Origin: Moraxella oculi
Lineage (GTDB): Bacteria; Pseudomonadota; Gammaproteobacteria; Pseudomonadales; Moraxellaceae
Direction of reading: 5' to 3'
Length of the DNA stretch: 64,000 nucleotides
Assembly: GCF_023336735.1 (NCBI RefSeq)
Contig: NZ_JAMBAQ010000010.1
Location: 17,893 to 81,892, forward strand
Part shown: one piece after another, positions 39,571-47,751 of the stretch
How the letters are laid out: each line of letters begins with the position of its first letter
How positions within the stretch are numbered: the first letter of the stretch is position 1
The notes under the pieces: generated by a model
What the model was told of the DNA's origin: nothing
What the model saw: the letters and a program-made list of their open reading frames with translations, nothing else
Database searches by the model: none
Position numbers and translations under genes: made by a program

Positions 39571-40536
39571 TTAGAATTTATATTCGATGCCGCCACCGAT
39601 GCCGTACGCATCAGCGTCCACGCCAGCAACTTCACGCTTCAACAAAGCACCATATACATGACCAGTAGTTGCTTTATTAAACTTATATTTACCACCAACA
39701 GCCACACGCTGTGCTTCCGAATCTTTAACACCCTTTGTGTTGTCTACAAAGTCTAGCTGACCATAAGCGGTCCAAGGAGTCTGGGCAACTTTATAGTTGG
39801 CAGACACCGTGAATGCGTTTTCATTGTCTTTGGTGTTGTAATCTGTGTGCTGGTATAACGCACTTGCAGTCAATGCTGGATTGATGGCATAAGCACCACT
39901 TACACGGATGGCTTTAAGTGCATCGCCAGATTGTACATAGCTTGCACCAACTTTATATGGTGCATTGGCTGGTTCGTATTTTGCGGCCACACCAAAAGCA
40001 TCACGACCAAGTGAATCAGTCTGTTTATTTTCATCAAGTGTGTACATTGCTAGCAACTGCAAGCCATGACGCTCTGGTGAAAAATATGCAAATGTATTGT
40101 TAGCACGAGGTGCATCAAAAGACGCCAACACACCATTACCACCAATAACACCGCCTTGAGCTTCGTTAGCATAATTGACATAGTCATCAATCGCTGTTAG
40201 ACGACCTGCCACCAAAGTACCGTATTGTTTATTGGCAAGACCCAAGTAAGTGTCGCGTGATTTAAATTGAGTTGAGTTGTCATCAACTTTCACGCCGTAT
40301 TCCAATTGATAAAGCAAGTTGGTATTATTGGTCAGTGCATTCGAGCCTTTTAGACCAATACGAGAAGAGTTAGAGTTCAGCTGTGTGCGTGGGTCATATT
40401 CGCCTTGGATGGTATTGGCATTATCGCCGTCTTGCACATCAAGAGTCAGGAAGGCTTTACCGTAAACGGTTGGTGCAGCTTGTGCAGCCGTAATACCAAG
40501 AGCAGCGATAGCTGATGCTAAAAGTAGTTTTTTCAT
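39571..40536 (-). CDS. M35-like outer-membrane porin
   Basis: This 321-residue protein has a signal peptide (1-20, ending AAQA) and a beta-barrel pattern ending YGIGGGIEYKF with terminal Phe. Sequence features such as APTVYGKAFLTLDVQDGDNAN, SSRIGLKGSNALTNNTNLLYQLEYGV and FKSRDTYLGLANKQYGTLVAGRL fit Gram-negative general porins and specifically recall the Moraxella M35 porin. GGAGAAACCC precedes the ATG; an upstream extension of the frame is spurious. It should form a diffusion channel for small nutrients. Confidence 0.88.
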   Translation of the reverse strand: MKKLLLASAIAALGITAAQAAPTVYGKAFLTLDVQDGDNANTIQGEYDPRTQLNSNSSRIGLKGSNALTNNTNLLYQLEYGVKVDDNSTQFKSRDTYLGLANKQYGTLVAGRLTAIDDYVNYANEAQGGVIGGNGVLASFDAPRANNTFAYFSPERHGLQLLAMYTLDENKQTDSLGRDAFGVAAKYEPANAPYKVGASYVQSGDALKAIRVSGAYAINPALTASALYQHTDYNTKDNENAFTVSANYKVAQTPWTAYGQLDFVDNTKGVKDSEAQRVAVGGKYKFNKATTGHVYGALLKREVAGVDADAYGIGGGIEYKF

Positions 40537-40688
40537 GGGTTTCTCCACATTACATTTTTTAGTTGGGTCGCTAAAGCTGCGCCCAAGGCAGAATGTCAAT
40601 TCTGCATATTGCTTTTTTAAGAAGTAAAATTTGAAAATTTACCAGTAACAATACATCATAAATCTTACCAAATTCCACTTCGGCTAAT

Positions 40689-40716
40689 AGCATACCAATT
40701 TTGACATATTTTGCAA
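40689..40716 (-). promoter_or_regulatory. Probable porin promoter
   Basis: On the minus strand TTGCAA (40716-40711) and TATGCT (40694-40689) are 16 bp apart, giving a leader of about 145 nt. The rest of the 479-bp porin-miaE gap is A/T-rich with no clear element. Confidence 0.4.
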
Positions 40717-41015
40717 CATCTTTTGGAGAAAAAATTTTGTGATTTTTTTGAATTTTTAGTTTTTTCTATTTAAAGTCAATAACTTATATGGAATTGATTT
40801 TTATAATTTTTTTGTTAATATTAAGATAAATTCTTATTTTCCATGAATCCATGAGAACCGACATTACATTGAATGATCCTGTCATAAAATTCACCGCATC
40901 GTCATCTAAAAATATGCTAAAATATTCAAAAAATTGTCATATTATTAAGAGATAATGGTTTGTTTTTTTACACAAAAAAACAAATGTTTACACAGCCAAT
41001 ATTCAGCACATCACC

Positions 41016-41714
41016 ATGCAACATCTTTCAAACACCATAAATACCAACGGTTACATTGCTAACGAAGACGATCTACAAAACATCACCAATCGAATCAAGG
41101 CAACTACCGACATCAGTCATATTCATGAGTTTTTAGGTACTCGCACATCAGAAAAGTGGCTGACCATCGCCAAAAACAACTTACCTCTACTCATGCTTGA
41201 TCATGCTAATTGCGAGAAAAAAGCAGCGGGTACGGCCATGAATCTGATTTTTCGTTATGAATTTCATCGTGAACTTCAGGAGCGACTGGCTCAGCTGGTA
41301 CGAGAAGAAATGCTGCATTATGAACAGGTTCTCACCTTAATGACACAGCGAGGGATTGAGTGGTCGCATTTACCAGCAGGTCGCTACGCCAAAGGCTTGT
41401 TAAAACACAAGCGCACTTGGGAACCTGCGGCGATGGTTGATGTACTCATCATCGGTGCGTTCATTGAGGCTCGTTCTTGTGAGCGTTTTTCAGCGCTGGC
41501 AGATGTCATTGATGATGAGAAATTGGCACGCTACTATAAATATCTGCTCAAATCAGAAAGTCGCCATTATGAAGACTATCTGCATTTGGCTCAATCACTC
41601 TGCGATGAGAGCATTGATGAACGAGTGGCGTTTTTTCGTACGGTAGAAGCAGATCTGATTGACAGCCCTGACGATGAAATTCGCTTTCATAGTGGCATAC
41701 CCAGTTGGGCATGA
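41016..41714 (+). CDS. miaE: tRNA 2-methylthio-N6-isopentenyladenosine hydroxylase
   Basis: This 232-residue ferritin-like di-iron protein has metal-ligand motifs LLLDHANCEKKAA-type at 66-76, LVREEMLHYEQVL, FIEARSCERFSAL and ESRHYEDYL, in MiaE order. It hydroxylates the isopentenyl group of ms2i6A37 in tRNA. No strong ribosome-binding site is visible before the ATG. Confidence 0.92.
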   Translation: MQHLSNTINTNGYIANEDDLQNITNRIKATTDISHIHEFLGTRTSEKWLTIAKNNLPLLMLDHANCEKKAAGTAMNLIFRYEFHRELQERLAQLVREEMLHYEQVLTLMTQRGIEWSHLPAGRYAKGLLKHKRTWEPAAMVDVLIIGAFIEARSCERFSALADVIDDEKLARYYKYLLKSESRHYEDYLHLAQSLCDESIDERVAFFRTVEADLIDSPDDEIRFHSGIPSWA

Positions 41715-41825
41715 TTCATCTTCATCAGCAACATGTCTGTTAAGAAAGTTGCAAATCAAAACGCACATGCATGCCTCAAGATTGGTTTTGGCAATCTCAT
41801 CGCCCACCAGAAGATTTGATCAAAA

Positions 41826-42518
41826 TCATTTCAACAACCATAAGATCGCCATGGGCAACCACACTGCTGTTATCAATCCATTAATAGCAAGTCCAAAAGC
41901 GGCATATCGCCCTGCGGTAGGACTGATTGTCCATGCCTCAACCGTGCCAATCGCATGTGCAACCAACCCCAATGCCAAACCTTTGGCCCTATCATCTTGG
42001 ATATTTTTGAATAAAATACGGCAAAGACTCGCTCCCAAAATCCCAGAGACAATGATGACAAGATTGGTCAACACAAGCGGTGCATCGATGATTTGAGCGA
42101 CTGACAAGCCCACAGGCGTGGTTACTGAACGCGTGGCAAATGAAAGAATCATACTCATATCAAGCATGAATAAGTACGCCAAACTCATCGGTAAAATCGC
42201 CCCCACCAAGCTTGCCAGCACCACAATGACACTCAGTTTTTTAATTGGCAATCCCTTAAAATTCATGCCAGCCAATGGAACAGCAAGTAATACCGTACTG
42301 TATCCAAGCAAACGGTCAAACACAGGCTTGGCGTGTGTATAATAATTGGCATATGGCATCTGTATCACGAACAAAATCAACAGTGTCAACACAATGGCGA
42401 TAATGATCATCGGTATTCCATGAACAAAGTTATTCAGAAATCTTAACACATATTTTGCACCAACATGAGCAATCAGCGTGATCACAAAAGCGGTGGCGAT
42501 GGTGGCACTATCAAGCAT
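41826..42518 (-). CDS. lrgB: LrgB/CidB-family membrane protein
   Basis: This 230-residue protein has about seven hydrophobic segments and LrgB signatures LGYSTVLLAVPLAG, SFATRSVTTPVGLSVAQIIDAP and GLVAHAIGTVEAW. It overlaps the upstream lrgA-like gene by 8 bp. LrgAB/CidAB pairs affect autolysis and small-acid transport in other bacteria. Confidence 0.9.
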   Translation of the reverse strand: MLDSATIATAFVITLIAHVGAKYVLRFLNNFVHGIPMIIIAIVLTLLILFVIQMPYANYYTHAKPVFDRLLGYSTVLLAVPLAGMNFKGLPIKKLSVIVVLASLVGAILPMSLAYLFMLDMSMILSFATRSVTTPVGLSVAQIIDAPLVLTNLVIIVSGILGASLCRILFKNIQDDRAKGLALGLVAHAIGTVEAWTISPTAGRYAAFGLAINGLITAVWLPMAILWLLK

Positions 42519-42954
42519 TGGAATGACCCTCCCCTGCCTTATCCGCCCTCATGCCTATTTGATCATTTGTCAGCCATCTTTGAGCCAGCCTAGCGAATGC
42601 CCACAGGGGCATGAGGGTACTGACGATGATGATGACTGATACCGCCAGCAGCTCCGCACCCAGCCCAAATAGTAAGATTCCCGCCCCTGCCGATACTGGC
42701 AAAAAAGCAAAGCCACTATCCACCAGTAGCACATTCGCTGATGACGCCAGCCAATTTGGCAAGCCATTTTTAATCAGTCGGATGACCATCAATACCAAAA
42801 ATAACGACACCAATCCAACGATATTGGCGGCACTTGGCATGCCAAGATTCGTGCAAATCGCAAAAGCAAGCTCTCGCACACCAACGACGATGGCGATGGT
42901 GGCAAGCATGGATAACCAAAAAGTGGGCGACTTGGTAAAATAAGGTGATTTCAT
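42511..42954 (-). CDS. lrgA: LrgA/CidA-family holin-like protein
   Basis: This 147-residue protein has four hydrophobic segments. The family block NVLLVDSGFAFLPVSAGAGILLF corresponds to the LrgA stretch around LxxxPxxVG. It is the partner of lrgB. The 150-bp gap to hflX has no clear terminator. Confidence 0.85.
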   Translation of the reverse strand: MKSPYFTKSPTFWLSMLATIAIVVGVRELAFAICTNLGMPSAANIVGLVSLFLVLMVIRLIKNGLPNWLASSANVLLVDSGFAFLPVSAGAGILLFGLGAELLAVSVIIIVSTLMPLWAFARLAQRWLTNDQIGMRADKAGEGHSNA

Positions 42955-43104
42955 GAGCGTCCCTGTTCTGTTTATAAAGCACCACAGAAGTGTTTGAGTT
43001 TTTATGCCAAGCTATTAAATCATCATCTAACAGTATGGTCAAGCCGTTTACAAAGATTTAACGAAATGTTGTCATTTCGCAACAAAAGTACATCAACCCA
43101 ACCT

Positions 43105-44487
43105 CTACCAGCAAAATGGATCCAAATCTGCATCATCATCCATCTTGTTTACCAAAACTTTTTCAAAATCTTCCAAGATGGGCATTAGGTCGTTTGCTTG
43201 ATGGGGTGGCAGAACATCGAAAGGGTCAAGATGATGCTTGCCCAGCAGCTCTTTTAGCTTCTTAGCAGCAATGCGAATGGTCAACATCTCATGCCCCATG
43301 TCATCAAAATCACCACTGACAATGACCCCGAGTTCGTGTAAGGCGTTTTTTAACTGACCTGCATGATATGGCAAAGTAAGATTAAATTTCGATAAGTCGC
43401 CAACCAATATTTCCTGCACCGCTTGATACAACTGTTCAATACCCAAACCATCACGAGCTGACACATAGACCCGCTGTGGCACACCCATCTCTTGATAGTG
43501 AATGCTGGGCATCTCTGCCGTCTTGTCAATTTTGTTATGCACAAGCAATACAGGCGCATCAGCCCCAATCTCATCAAGTACGGCATTGACCGCATCAATT
43601 TGCTCGTGCATGTCTGGACTACTGCTGTCAATCACATGCAACAATAAATCAGCTTCCAAAGTCTCTTCTAGGGTAGCATGAAAACTCTCAACCAATTCAT
43701 GTGGCAAATGACGCACAAATCCGACCGTATCAGCCATGACAACATTACCCACACCAGCCCACTTGACTTGACGCAAGGTTGGATCCAATGTGGCAAAAAG
43801 CTGGTCGGCAGCATAAATATCATCATCAGTCAGTAAGTTGAACAATGTGGATTTACCAGCATTGGTATAGCCAACAAGAGAGATGGTTGGTATGTCGGAT
43901 TTTTGGCGTTTGGCTCGTCCTTGTAAACGAGTTTGTTTGACCTTTTCTAGCTTATTTTTAAGCTGATTGACTCGGATTTGGAGCAGTCGACGATCGGTTT
44001 CTAGTTGCGTTTCGCCTGGTCCACGCAGACCAATACCACCCTTTTGTCGTTCTAGATGCGTCCAGCCACGCACCAGCCGAGTTGATAAATGTGATAATTG
44101 TGCCAGTTCAACTTGCAGCTTGCCTTCATAAGTTCTAGCACGCTGAGCAAAAATATCCAAAATCAAACCAGTGCGATCAAGCACTCGGCAGTTGATGAGT
44201 TTTTCTAGATTTCGCTCTTGGCTTGGGCTTAGATCGTGATTAAAAATGACAATGTCTGCCTGATGTCGCTCTACGGCTTGTGCAATCTCTTCGGCCTTAC
44301 CCGTACCGACAAAATATTTGGCATGTGGCTTATTGCGTCCGCCTGTGATGATGTCCAATTCATTCGCTCCTGCAGAACGCACCAGCAAGCGAAACTCTTC
44401 TAAATCATCAGGGTCAATCATCTCACGGATGTCCAGATGTACCAAAATGGCGTTTTCTCCGCCTTCATGTCGGTCAAAATATTGCAA
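43105..44487 (-). CDS. hflX: Ribosome-associated GTPase HflX
   Basis: This 460-residue protein has an N-terminal HflX domain (ITGGRNKPHAKYFVGTGKAEEI, VFNHDLSPSQERNLEKLINCRVLDRTGLILDIFAQRA), a helical linker with GPGETQLETDRR, and a GTPase domain with G1 GYTNAGKST, G3 DTVGF and G4 NKID. It splits stalled ribosomes under stress. It is divergent from folP. Confidence 0.95.
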   Translation of the reverse strand: MQYFDRHEGGENAILVHLDIREMIDPDDLEEFRLLVRSAGANELDIITGGRNKPHAKYFVGTGKAEEIAQAVERHQADIVIFNHDLSPSQERNLEKLINCRVLDRTGLILDIFAQRARTYEGKLQVELAQLSHLSTRLVRGWTHLERQKGGIGLRGPGETQLETDRRLLQIRVNQLKNKLEKVKQTRLQGRAKRQKSDIPTISLVGYTNAGKSTLFNLLTDDDIYAADQLFATLDPTLRQVKWAGVGNVVMADTVGFVRHLPHELVESFHATLEETLEADLLLHVIDSSSPDMHEQIDAVNAVLDEIGADAPVLLVHNKIDKTAEMPSIHYQEMGVPQRVYVSARDGLGIEQLYQAVQEILVGDLSKFNLTLPYHAGQLKNALHELGVIVSGDFDDMGHEMLTIRIAAKKLKELLGKHHLDPFDVLPPHQANDLMPILEDFEKVLVNKMDDDADLDPFCW

Positions 44488-44563
44488 GGAATGTCCTTTT
44501 TTAAACTTTTAAAACTTTTAAATTGTGGTATGATGATAAATTTCAAGTCAGTGATTACCAACC

Positions 44564-45442
44564 ATGTCCCAAATTTTACATGCCAACAACAAAACATTAG
44601 ATTTATCCAGCCCAAAAATCATGGGTATCCTTAATGTAACACCTGACTCATTCTCTGATGGCGGTCTTTTCAACCAGACAGATCAAGCCTTGAAGCATGT
44701 TGATGAAATGCTAAAGTGGGGTGTGGATATCATTGATATTGGTGCAGAATCAACTCGACCAAACGCCAAGCCTGTTTCAAGTGAGCTAGAAATCAAAAGA
44801 CTGGCCTCCGTCGTGCACGAGATTCGCCAAAATTTTCCTAAGCTATGGATATCCATTGATACCAGCAGCCCCTTAGTCATGGAACAAATGGCGGACTTGG
44901 GAGCGGATATGTGGAATGATGTGCGTGGCCTAAGACGAATTGGTGCAGCAAAAATGGCAAGCCAGCTCAACCTGCCTGTGATCATCATGCACTCACGAGG
45001 TGAGCCCGAGACGATGAATGACTTGGCAACATATCATGATGTGATTGATGAGGTTATTGGCGAACTTGATGATTGTGTTCAAAATGCACTCAATGCAGGC
45101 GTTAAATCCACCAATATCATCATTGATGTTGGCATGGGTTTTGCCAAAAATCACGAACACCACATAGTGCTCATGAAACACCTGGATAAAATCATTGCCC
45201 ATTTTGATTTGCCAATGCTATTTGGTGTGTCTCGCAAGCGATTTTTAGGGGAGTTACTGAATGATTTTTCTCCCATGAAGCATCACAGTACAACCGATAG
45301 GGACTTGATTGGGGCGGTCGCACACCTACTTGCCATGCAAAAAGGTGCAAACATCGTGCGAGTGCATGATGTCGCAAGCATGGCTCAAACAATTAAAATG
45401 TGGCAAAGCGTCTCTGAGCAGGCTGAATGTCGGATGAAATGA
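44564..45442 (+). CDS. folP: Dihydropteroate synthase
   Basis: This 292-residue enzyme joins pABA to dihydropterin pyrophosphate. Motifs are IMGILNVTPDSFSDGG, DIIDIGAESTRPNA, IIMHSRGEP, IIIDVGMGFAKNHEHHI and FGVSRKRFLGEL. It is the target of sulfonamides; no insertions of the sul type are seen. Confidence 0.95.
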   Translation: MSQILHANNKTLDLSSPKIMGILNVTPDSFSDGGLFNQTDQALKHVDEMLKWGVDIIDIGAESTRPNAKPVSSELEIKRLASVVHEIRQNFPKLWISIDTSSPLVMEQMADLGADMWNDVRGLRRIGAAKMASQLNLPVIIMHSRGEPETMNDLATYHDVIDEVIGELDDCVQNALNAGVKSTNIIIDVGMGFAKNHEHHIVLMKHLDKIIAHFDLPMLFGVSRKRFLGELLNDFSPMKHHSTTDRDLIGAVAHLLAMQKGANIVRVHDVASMAQTIKMWQSVSEQAECRMK

Positions 45443-45506
45443 TTTTAAAAAATGAATAAATATCAATGATTTATAAAATTTTTCTTTAAATATCCAAAAA
45501 AATCAC

Positions 45507-45534
45507 TTGCCAAATCCCAAAACTTGCGTATAAT
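45507..45534 (+). promoter_or_regulatory. Promoter of tRNA-Leu
   Basis: TTGCCA and TATAAT are 16 bp apart, about 40 nt upstream of the tRNA. Confidence 0.8.
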
Positions 45535-45573
45535 ACCGCACATCAAGACAACAGCGATGTTCTGATAATCATT

Positions 45574-45658
45574 GGGGTCGTGGCGAAATTGGTAGACGCA
45601 CCAGATTTAGGTTCTGGCGCCGCGAGGTGTGAGAGTTCGAGTCTCTCCGACCCCACCA
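45574..45658 (+). tRNA. tRNA-Leu (anticodon TAG)
   Basis: The gene folds as a class II tRNA: acceptor GGGGTCG/CGACCCC, a long variable arm, anticodon stem CCAGA/TCTGG with loop TTTAGGT (anticodon TAG), and the T-loop TTCGAGT. The 3' CCA is encoded. It reads CUA codons. Confidence 0.96.
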
Positions 45659-45664
45659 CACACT

Positions 45665-45695
45665 AAAAGACCGGTGATTTTCTCATCGGTCTTTT
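45665..45695 (+). terminator. Terminator after tRNA-Leu
   Basis: AAAAGACCGGTGA and TCATCGGTCTTTT form a stem with one wobble, ending in T. Confidence 0.85.
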
Positions 45696-45744
45696 AATCA
45701 TTCAGTCATCATGATTTTAAATCAGTCTCTCCTACAAAAAACCC

Positions 45745-45773
45745 TTGTATTTATAGATGGGTTGTTGTAGAAT
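45745..45773 (+). promoter_or_regulatory. Promoter of the CAT-anticodon tRNA
   Basis: TTGTAT and TAGAAT are 17 bp apart, about 28 nt before the tRNA. Confidence 0.7.
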
Positions 45774-45801
45774 ACGACATCTAAAGCTTATTGCTTTTCA
45801 A

Positions 45802-45878
<77 letters not shown>

Positions 45879-45892
45879 AATTAAAGTCAATG

Positions 45893-45930
45893 AATTCAAG
45901 GGTTTATGCGTAAAAACTCTTGAATTTTTT
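45893..45930 (+). terminator. Terminator after the CAT tRNA
   Basis: AATTCAAG and CTTGAATT form the stem, extended by GGTTT/AAAACT pairing, then a T run. Confidence 0.75.
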
Positions 45931-45989
45931 TATGTCAAAAATTATAAAAAATAAATATTTCTTCAAACCATCAAAATTTAAAATCTTAC

Positions 45990-46247
45990 TCAATCAAACT
46001 CCATCAATGGTTTGTCGGTAGTCACATCATCAAGTTGATTTTCATTGATGTTGGTTTTTTGGTTTTGTTTTTTACCGTTAAAGACGGCAAATCTAAGCCC
46101 AAGTTTTTCACTGTTCATCATGAATTCACGAAAGGCAGGAATTTGGCAAGCGATGGCATGGCAAGCTTCTCTGGTTGTTTTGACATCAAGTTTAAAAAAT
46201 CGTCCGAATTTTTTGGCTAGGATGCCATGTAGTTCAATCGTTTTCAT
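45990..46247 (-). CDS. Tail assembly protein I, truncated
   Basis: This 85-residue protein matches only the N-terminal ubiquitin-like domain of lambda gpI (MKTIELHGILAKKFGRFF, REACHAIACQIPAFREFM). Full gpI proteins are about 200-220 residues with a Gly/Ala-rich membrane-like C-terminus, which is missing. The last about 12 residues (after QLDD) look unrelated, suggesting a recombination scar. It lies next to the host boundary, where J would be expected. Confidence 0.75.
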   Translation of the reverse strand: MKTIELHGILAKKFGRFFKLDVKTTREACHAIACQIPAFREFMMNSEKLGLRFAVFNGKKQNQKTNINENQLDDVTTDKPLMEFD

Positions 46248-46376
46248 GGTACTTCTTTGTCATTTTTACAGAACAATCAAAAAGGAAAAAGGATAGTCGC
46301 AATGTAACCTTAGCTAACTTCAAGATCACATTAGACACCCTAAATCGAATAAAGGCTTCACAAAATCCAAAAAATG

Positions 46377-47150
46377 TCACATTAAATCCTTATGTCTTAC
46401 GATCAAAGCGGTGCGTTTTTGCCAACTCTCGCCATAGATCTCACGCACCGACAATCTGCCATGTGGATGGTGCAAAACTAAGCAATCCCCCACCACAGGC
46501 GTTGTTTTCTCGCTCTTTAAGTTGCCATCGCCCAAATACACTAGTGCATGATTAACATGGTGCGTGCGTCCAACACGGCATAAAATGACATCATGCTTTT
46601 GAGGCGTGTCATTTACTGCTTCAAACCCAGCTTTTTTAAAGTTGTTTTCATAAAGTGGTTCATGGTTTGGGTCTTCCCACCAGTCATCAGATCGTGCAAA
46701 ATCAGGCAGTGTGATGTCAAGCTCACGGTGGTAATAGTCTTGTACCAAGGTATAGCAGTCTTGTACGCCATGATGATACTCACGCCCTAACAATGGGCTT
46801 TGATAAGTGGCAGGTTGATGGCGTTTGATGTCGCAGTATTTCGCTCCTGTGGGTGCATGACCTAAGCCCACAATCATCCAATCTATGTCGTGCAGTCCCA
46901 TTTGGATTTTATCCACTTCAGATGGCAACGGTTCGCCATCAGGGTGGCTGTGGATAATTGCCTGTATTTCGCCAAGCTTGGATAAGTTAATAAATTGATC
47001 AGGGTCAATCTCAAACGCATTGGTAGGATTGGGGGCGATGTTCGTGCAAGGGCAATATTGACCACCGATGATCACGCCACAACATTCATTAGGGTAATCT
47101 TCCCAAGCATGGGCGATGATTTGGTCTTTTAGGGTTTTGGTGAGTCGCAT
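46377..47150 (-). CDS. Tail assembly protein K: JAMM peptidase plus NlpC/P60 domain
   Basis: This 257-residue lambda gpK homologue has an N-terminal Mov34/JAMM metallopeptidase-like domain (NECCGVIIGG and the metal motif IHSHPDGEPLPSEVD). A C-terminal NlpC/P60 cysteine peptidase domain follows (GVQDCYTLVQDYY with catalytic Cys, HHVNHALVYLGDG with catalytic His). It is used in tail-tip assembly and cell-wall passage. A terminator stem lies just upstream of its start, so its expression needs read-through. Confidence 0.9.
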   Translation of the reverse strand: MRLTKTLKDQIIAHAWEDYPNECCGVIIGGQYCPCTNIAPNPTNAFEIDPDQFINLSKLGEIQAIIHSHPDGEPLPSEVDKIQMGLHDIDWMIVGLGHAPTGAKYCDIKRHQPATYQSPLLGREYHHGVQDCYTLVQDYYHRELDITLPDFARSDDWWEDPNHEPLYENNFKKAGFEAVNDTPQKHDVILCRVGRTHHVNHALVYLGDGNLKSEKTTPVVGDCLVLHHPHGRLSVREIYGESWQKRTALIVRHKDLM

Positions 47151-47162
47151 ATTTTTTCCAAT

Positions 47163-47192
47163 AAAAAACCGCCCAAGTTGTACTTGGACGGC
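47163..47192 (-). terminator. Terminator upstream of K
   Basis: On the minus strand CCGTCCAAGT and ACTTGGGCGG form a stem (one wobble) followed by TTTTTTATT. It could end the antisense RNA that starts near 47504. Confidence 0.85.
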
Positions 47193-47263
47193 TGAATATG
47201 TGTTTATAATTCAATGGCTTATAAAATAAAAAAGCCAAGCAATTTTACGAAAAAACGCAGAAA

Positions 47264-47291
47264 TGACTTTATTTGTATATTGTAATACAAT
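47264..47291 (+). promoter_or_regulatory. Promoter of the Ibs-like toxin mRNA
   Basis: TGACTT and TACAAT are 16 bp apart. Transcription would begin near 47298, directly at a hairpin ATCAACAC/GTGTTGAT (47299-47319). A second small stem CTAGG/CCTAG (47324-47338) precedes the peptide gene. Confidence 0.55.
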
Positions 47292-47359
47292 TGATTCCAT
47301 CAACACAAGGGGTGTTGATTGGGCTAGGACAAGCCTAGTGATAAACAAGGAAAAGAACG

Positions 47360-47425
47360 ATGTACAAGTTAATCCAAATCATCGTCCTTATTGTCTTACT
47401 ACTCATTAGCATAAATGCTTGGTAA
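47360..47425 (+). CDS. Ibs-like type I toxin peptide
   Basis: This 21-codon frame has AAGGA 8 nt before the ATG and encodes a hydrophobic peptide containing IIVLIVLLLISINAW. The E. coli Ibs toxins have nearly the same core and end (VIILIVLLLISFSAY), including the terminal aromatic residue. Ibs peptides insert into and depolarise the inner membrane. It is on the strand opposite to the tail genes, with its own promoter, leader hairpins and an antisense promoter downstream, as expected for a type I toxin-antitoxin locus. Confidence 0.75.
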   Translation: MYKLIQIIVLIVLLLISINAW

Positions 47426-47464
47426 GCAATAAGCCAGTGAGTTAGCTACCAACTAACAAACTGG

Positions 47465-47496
47465 GTGCTAAGTGGGATAGCCGTCCTACTTAGCAC
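47465..47496. other. Stable stem-loop between toxin and downstream gene
   Basis: GTGCTAAGTGGGA and TCCTACTTAGCAC form a 13-bp stem with one G-U pair around a 6-nt loop. It would form the 3' part of the toxin RNA and the 5' end of the antisense RNA. Confidence 0.75.
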
Positions 47497-47510
47497 ATTC
47501 CTTACTCATT

Positions 47511-47538
47511 ATCATAGCACCATTTTTATAAAAATCAA
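47511..47538 (-). promoter_or_regulatory. Promoter of the antisense RNA
   Basis: TTGATT, 16 bp, TATGAT preceded by TGC (extended -10), read on the minus strand. Its -35 overlaps the ribosome-binding site of the next plus-strand gene. Confidence 0.7.
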
Positions 47539-47547
47539 GGATTTTTT

Positions 47548-47751
47548 ATGGCAGATAAAGCAAGCCCACAAGCACGCAAAAAAGCAACCGCTAACTATTT
47601 TGATAAATCATTGGCACGCATCGGACTTGTCATCAGTCATACTGAGCCAGAAGTTCTAGCAGCCCTTGAAAGCATTGTAGCACGCAAGGGATGCTCAAAG
47701 GCAATGGCAATCAAAACCGCTTTGGTTGAGTATGCCAAAACACTTGACTAA
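47548..47751 (+). CDS. Small ribbon-helix-helix-like protein
   Basis: This 67-residue protein has a basic N-terminus, a short strand-like segment (ARIGLVIS) and two predicted helices, EPEVLAALESIVARKG and MAIKTALVEYAKTL, joined by a turn. That pattern matches CopG/Arc-type ribbon-helix-helix DNA-binding proteins. AAGGA lies 8 nt upstream of the ATG. It follows the Ibs-like peptide on the same strand and overlaps the converging L gene by 4 bp. The function is inferred; it could regulate the module or be a separate phage accessory gene. Confidence 0.6.
   Translation: MADKASPQARKKATANYFDKSLARIGLVISHTEPEVLAALESIVARKGCSKAMAIKTALVEYAKTLD

Larger units (their letters stand above)
47298..47504 (-). 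ncRNA. Candidate Sib-like antisense RNA to the Ibs-like toxin
   Basis: A strong promoter on the minus strand (TTGATT 47538-47533, extended -10 TGCTATGAT ending at 47511, 16-bp spacer) would start RNA near 47504. The transcript begins with a stable stem (47496-47465) and then covers the whole toxin frame and its leader in antisense. The 3' end is uncertain: the first clear terminator is at 47192-47163. Sib RNAs of E. coli have this fully overlapping layout. Confidence 0.6.

Noticed and set aside
41659..42096. Plus-strand open frame overlapping the miaE end and lrgB
   Set aside because: Shadow of lrgB on the opposite strand, without a ribosome-binding site.
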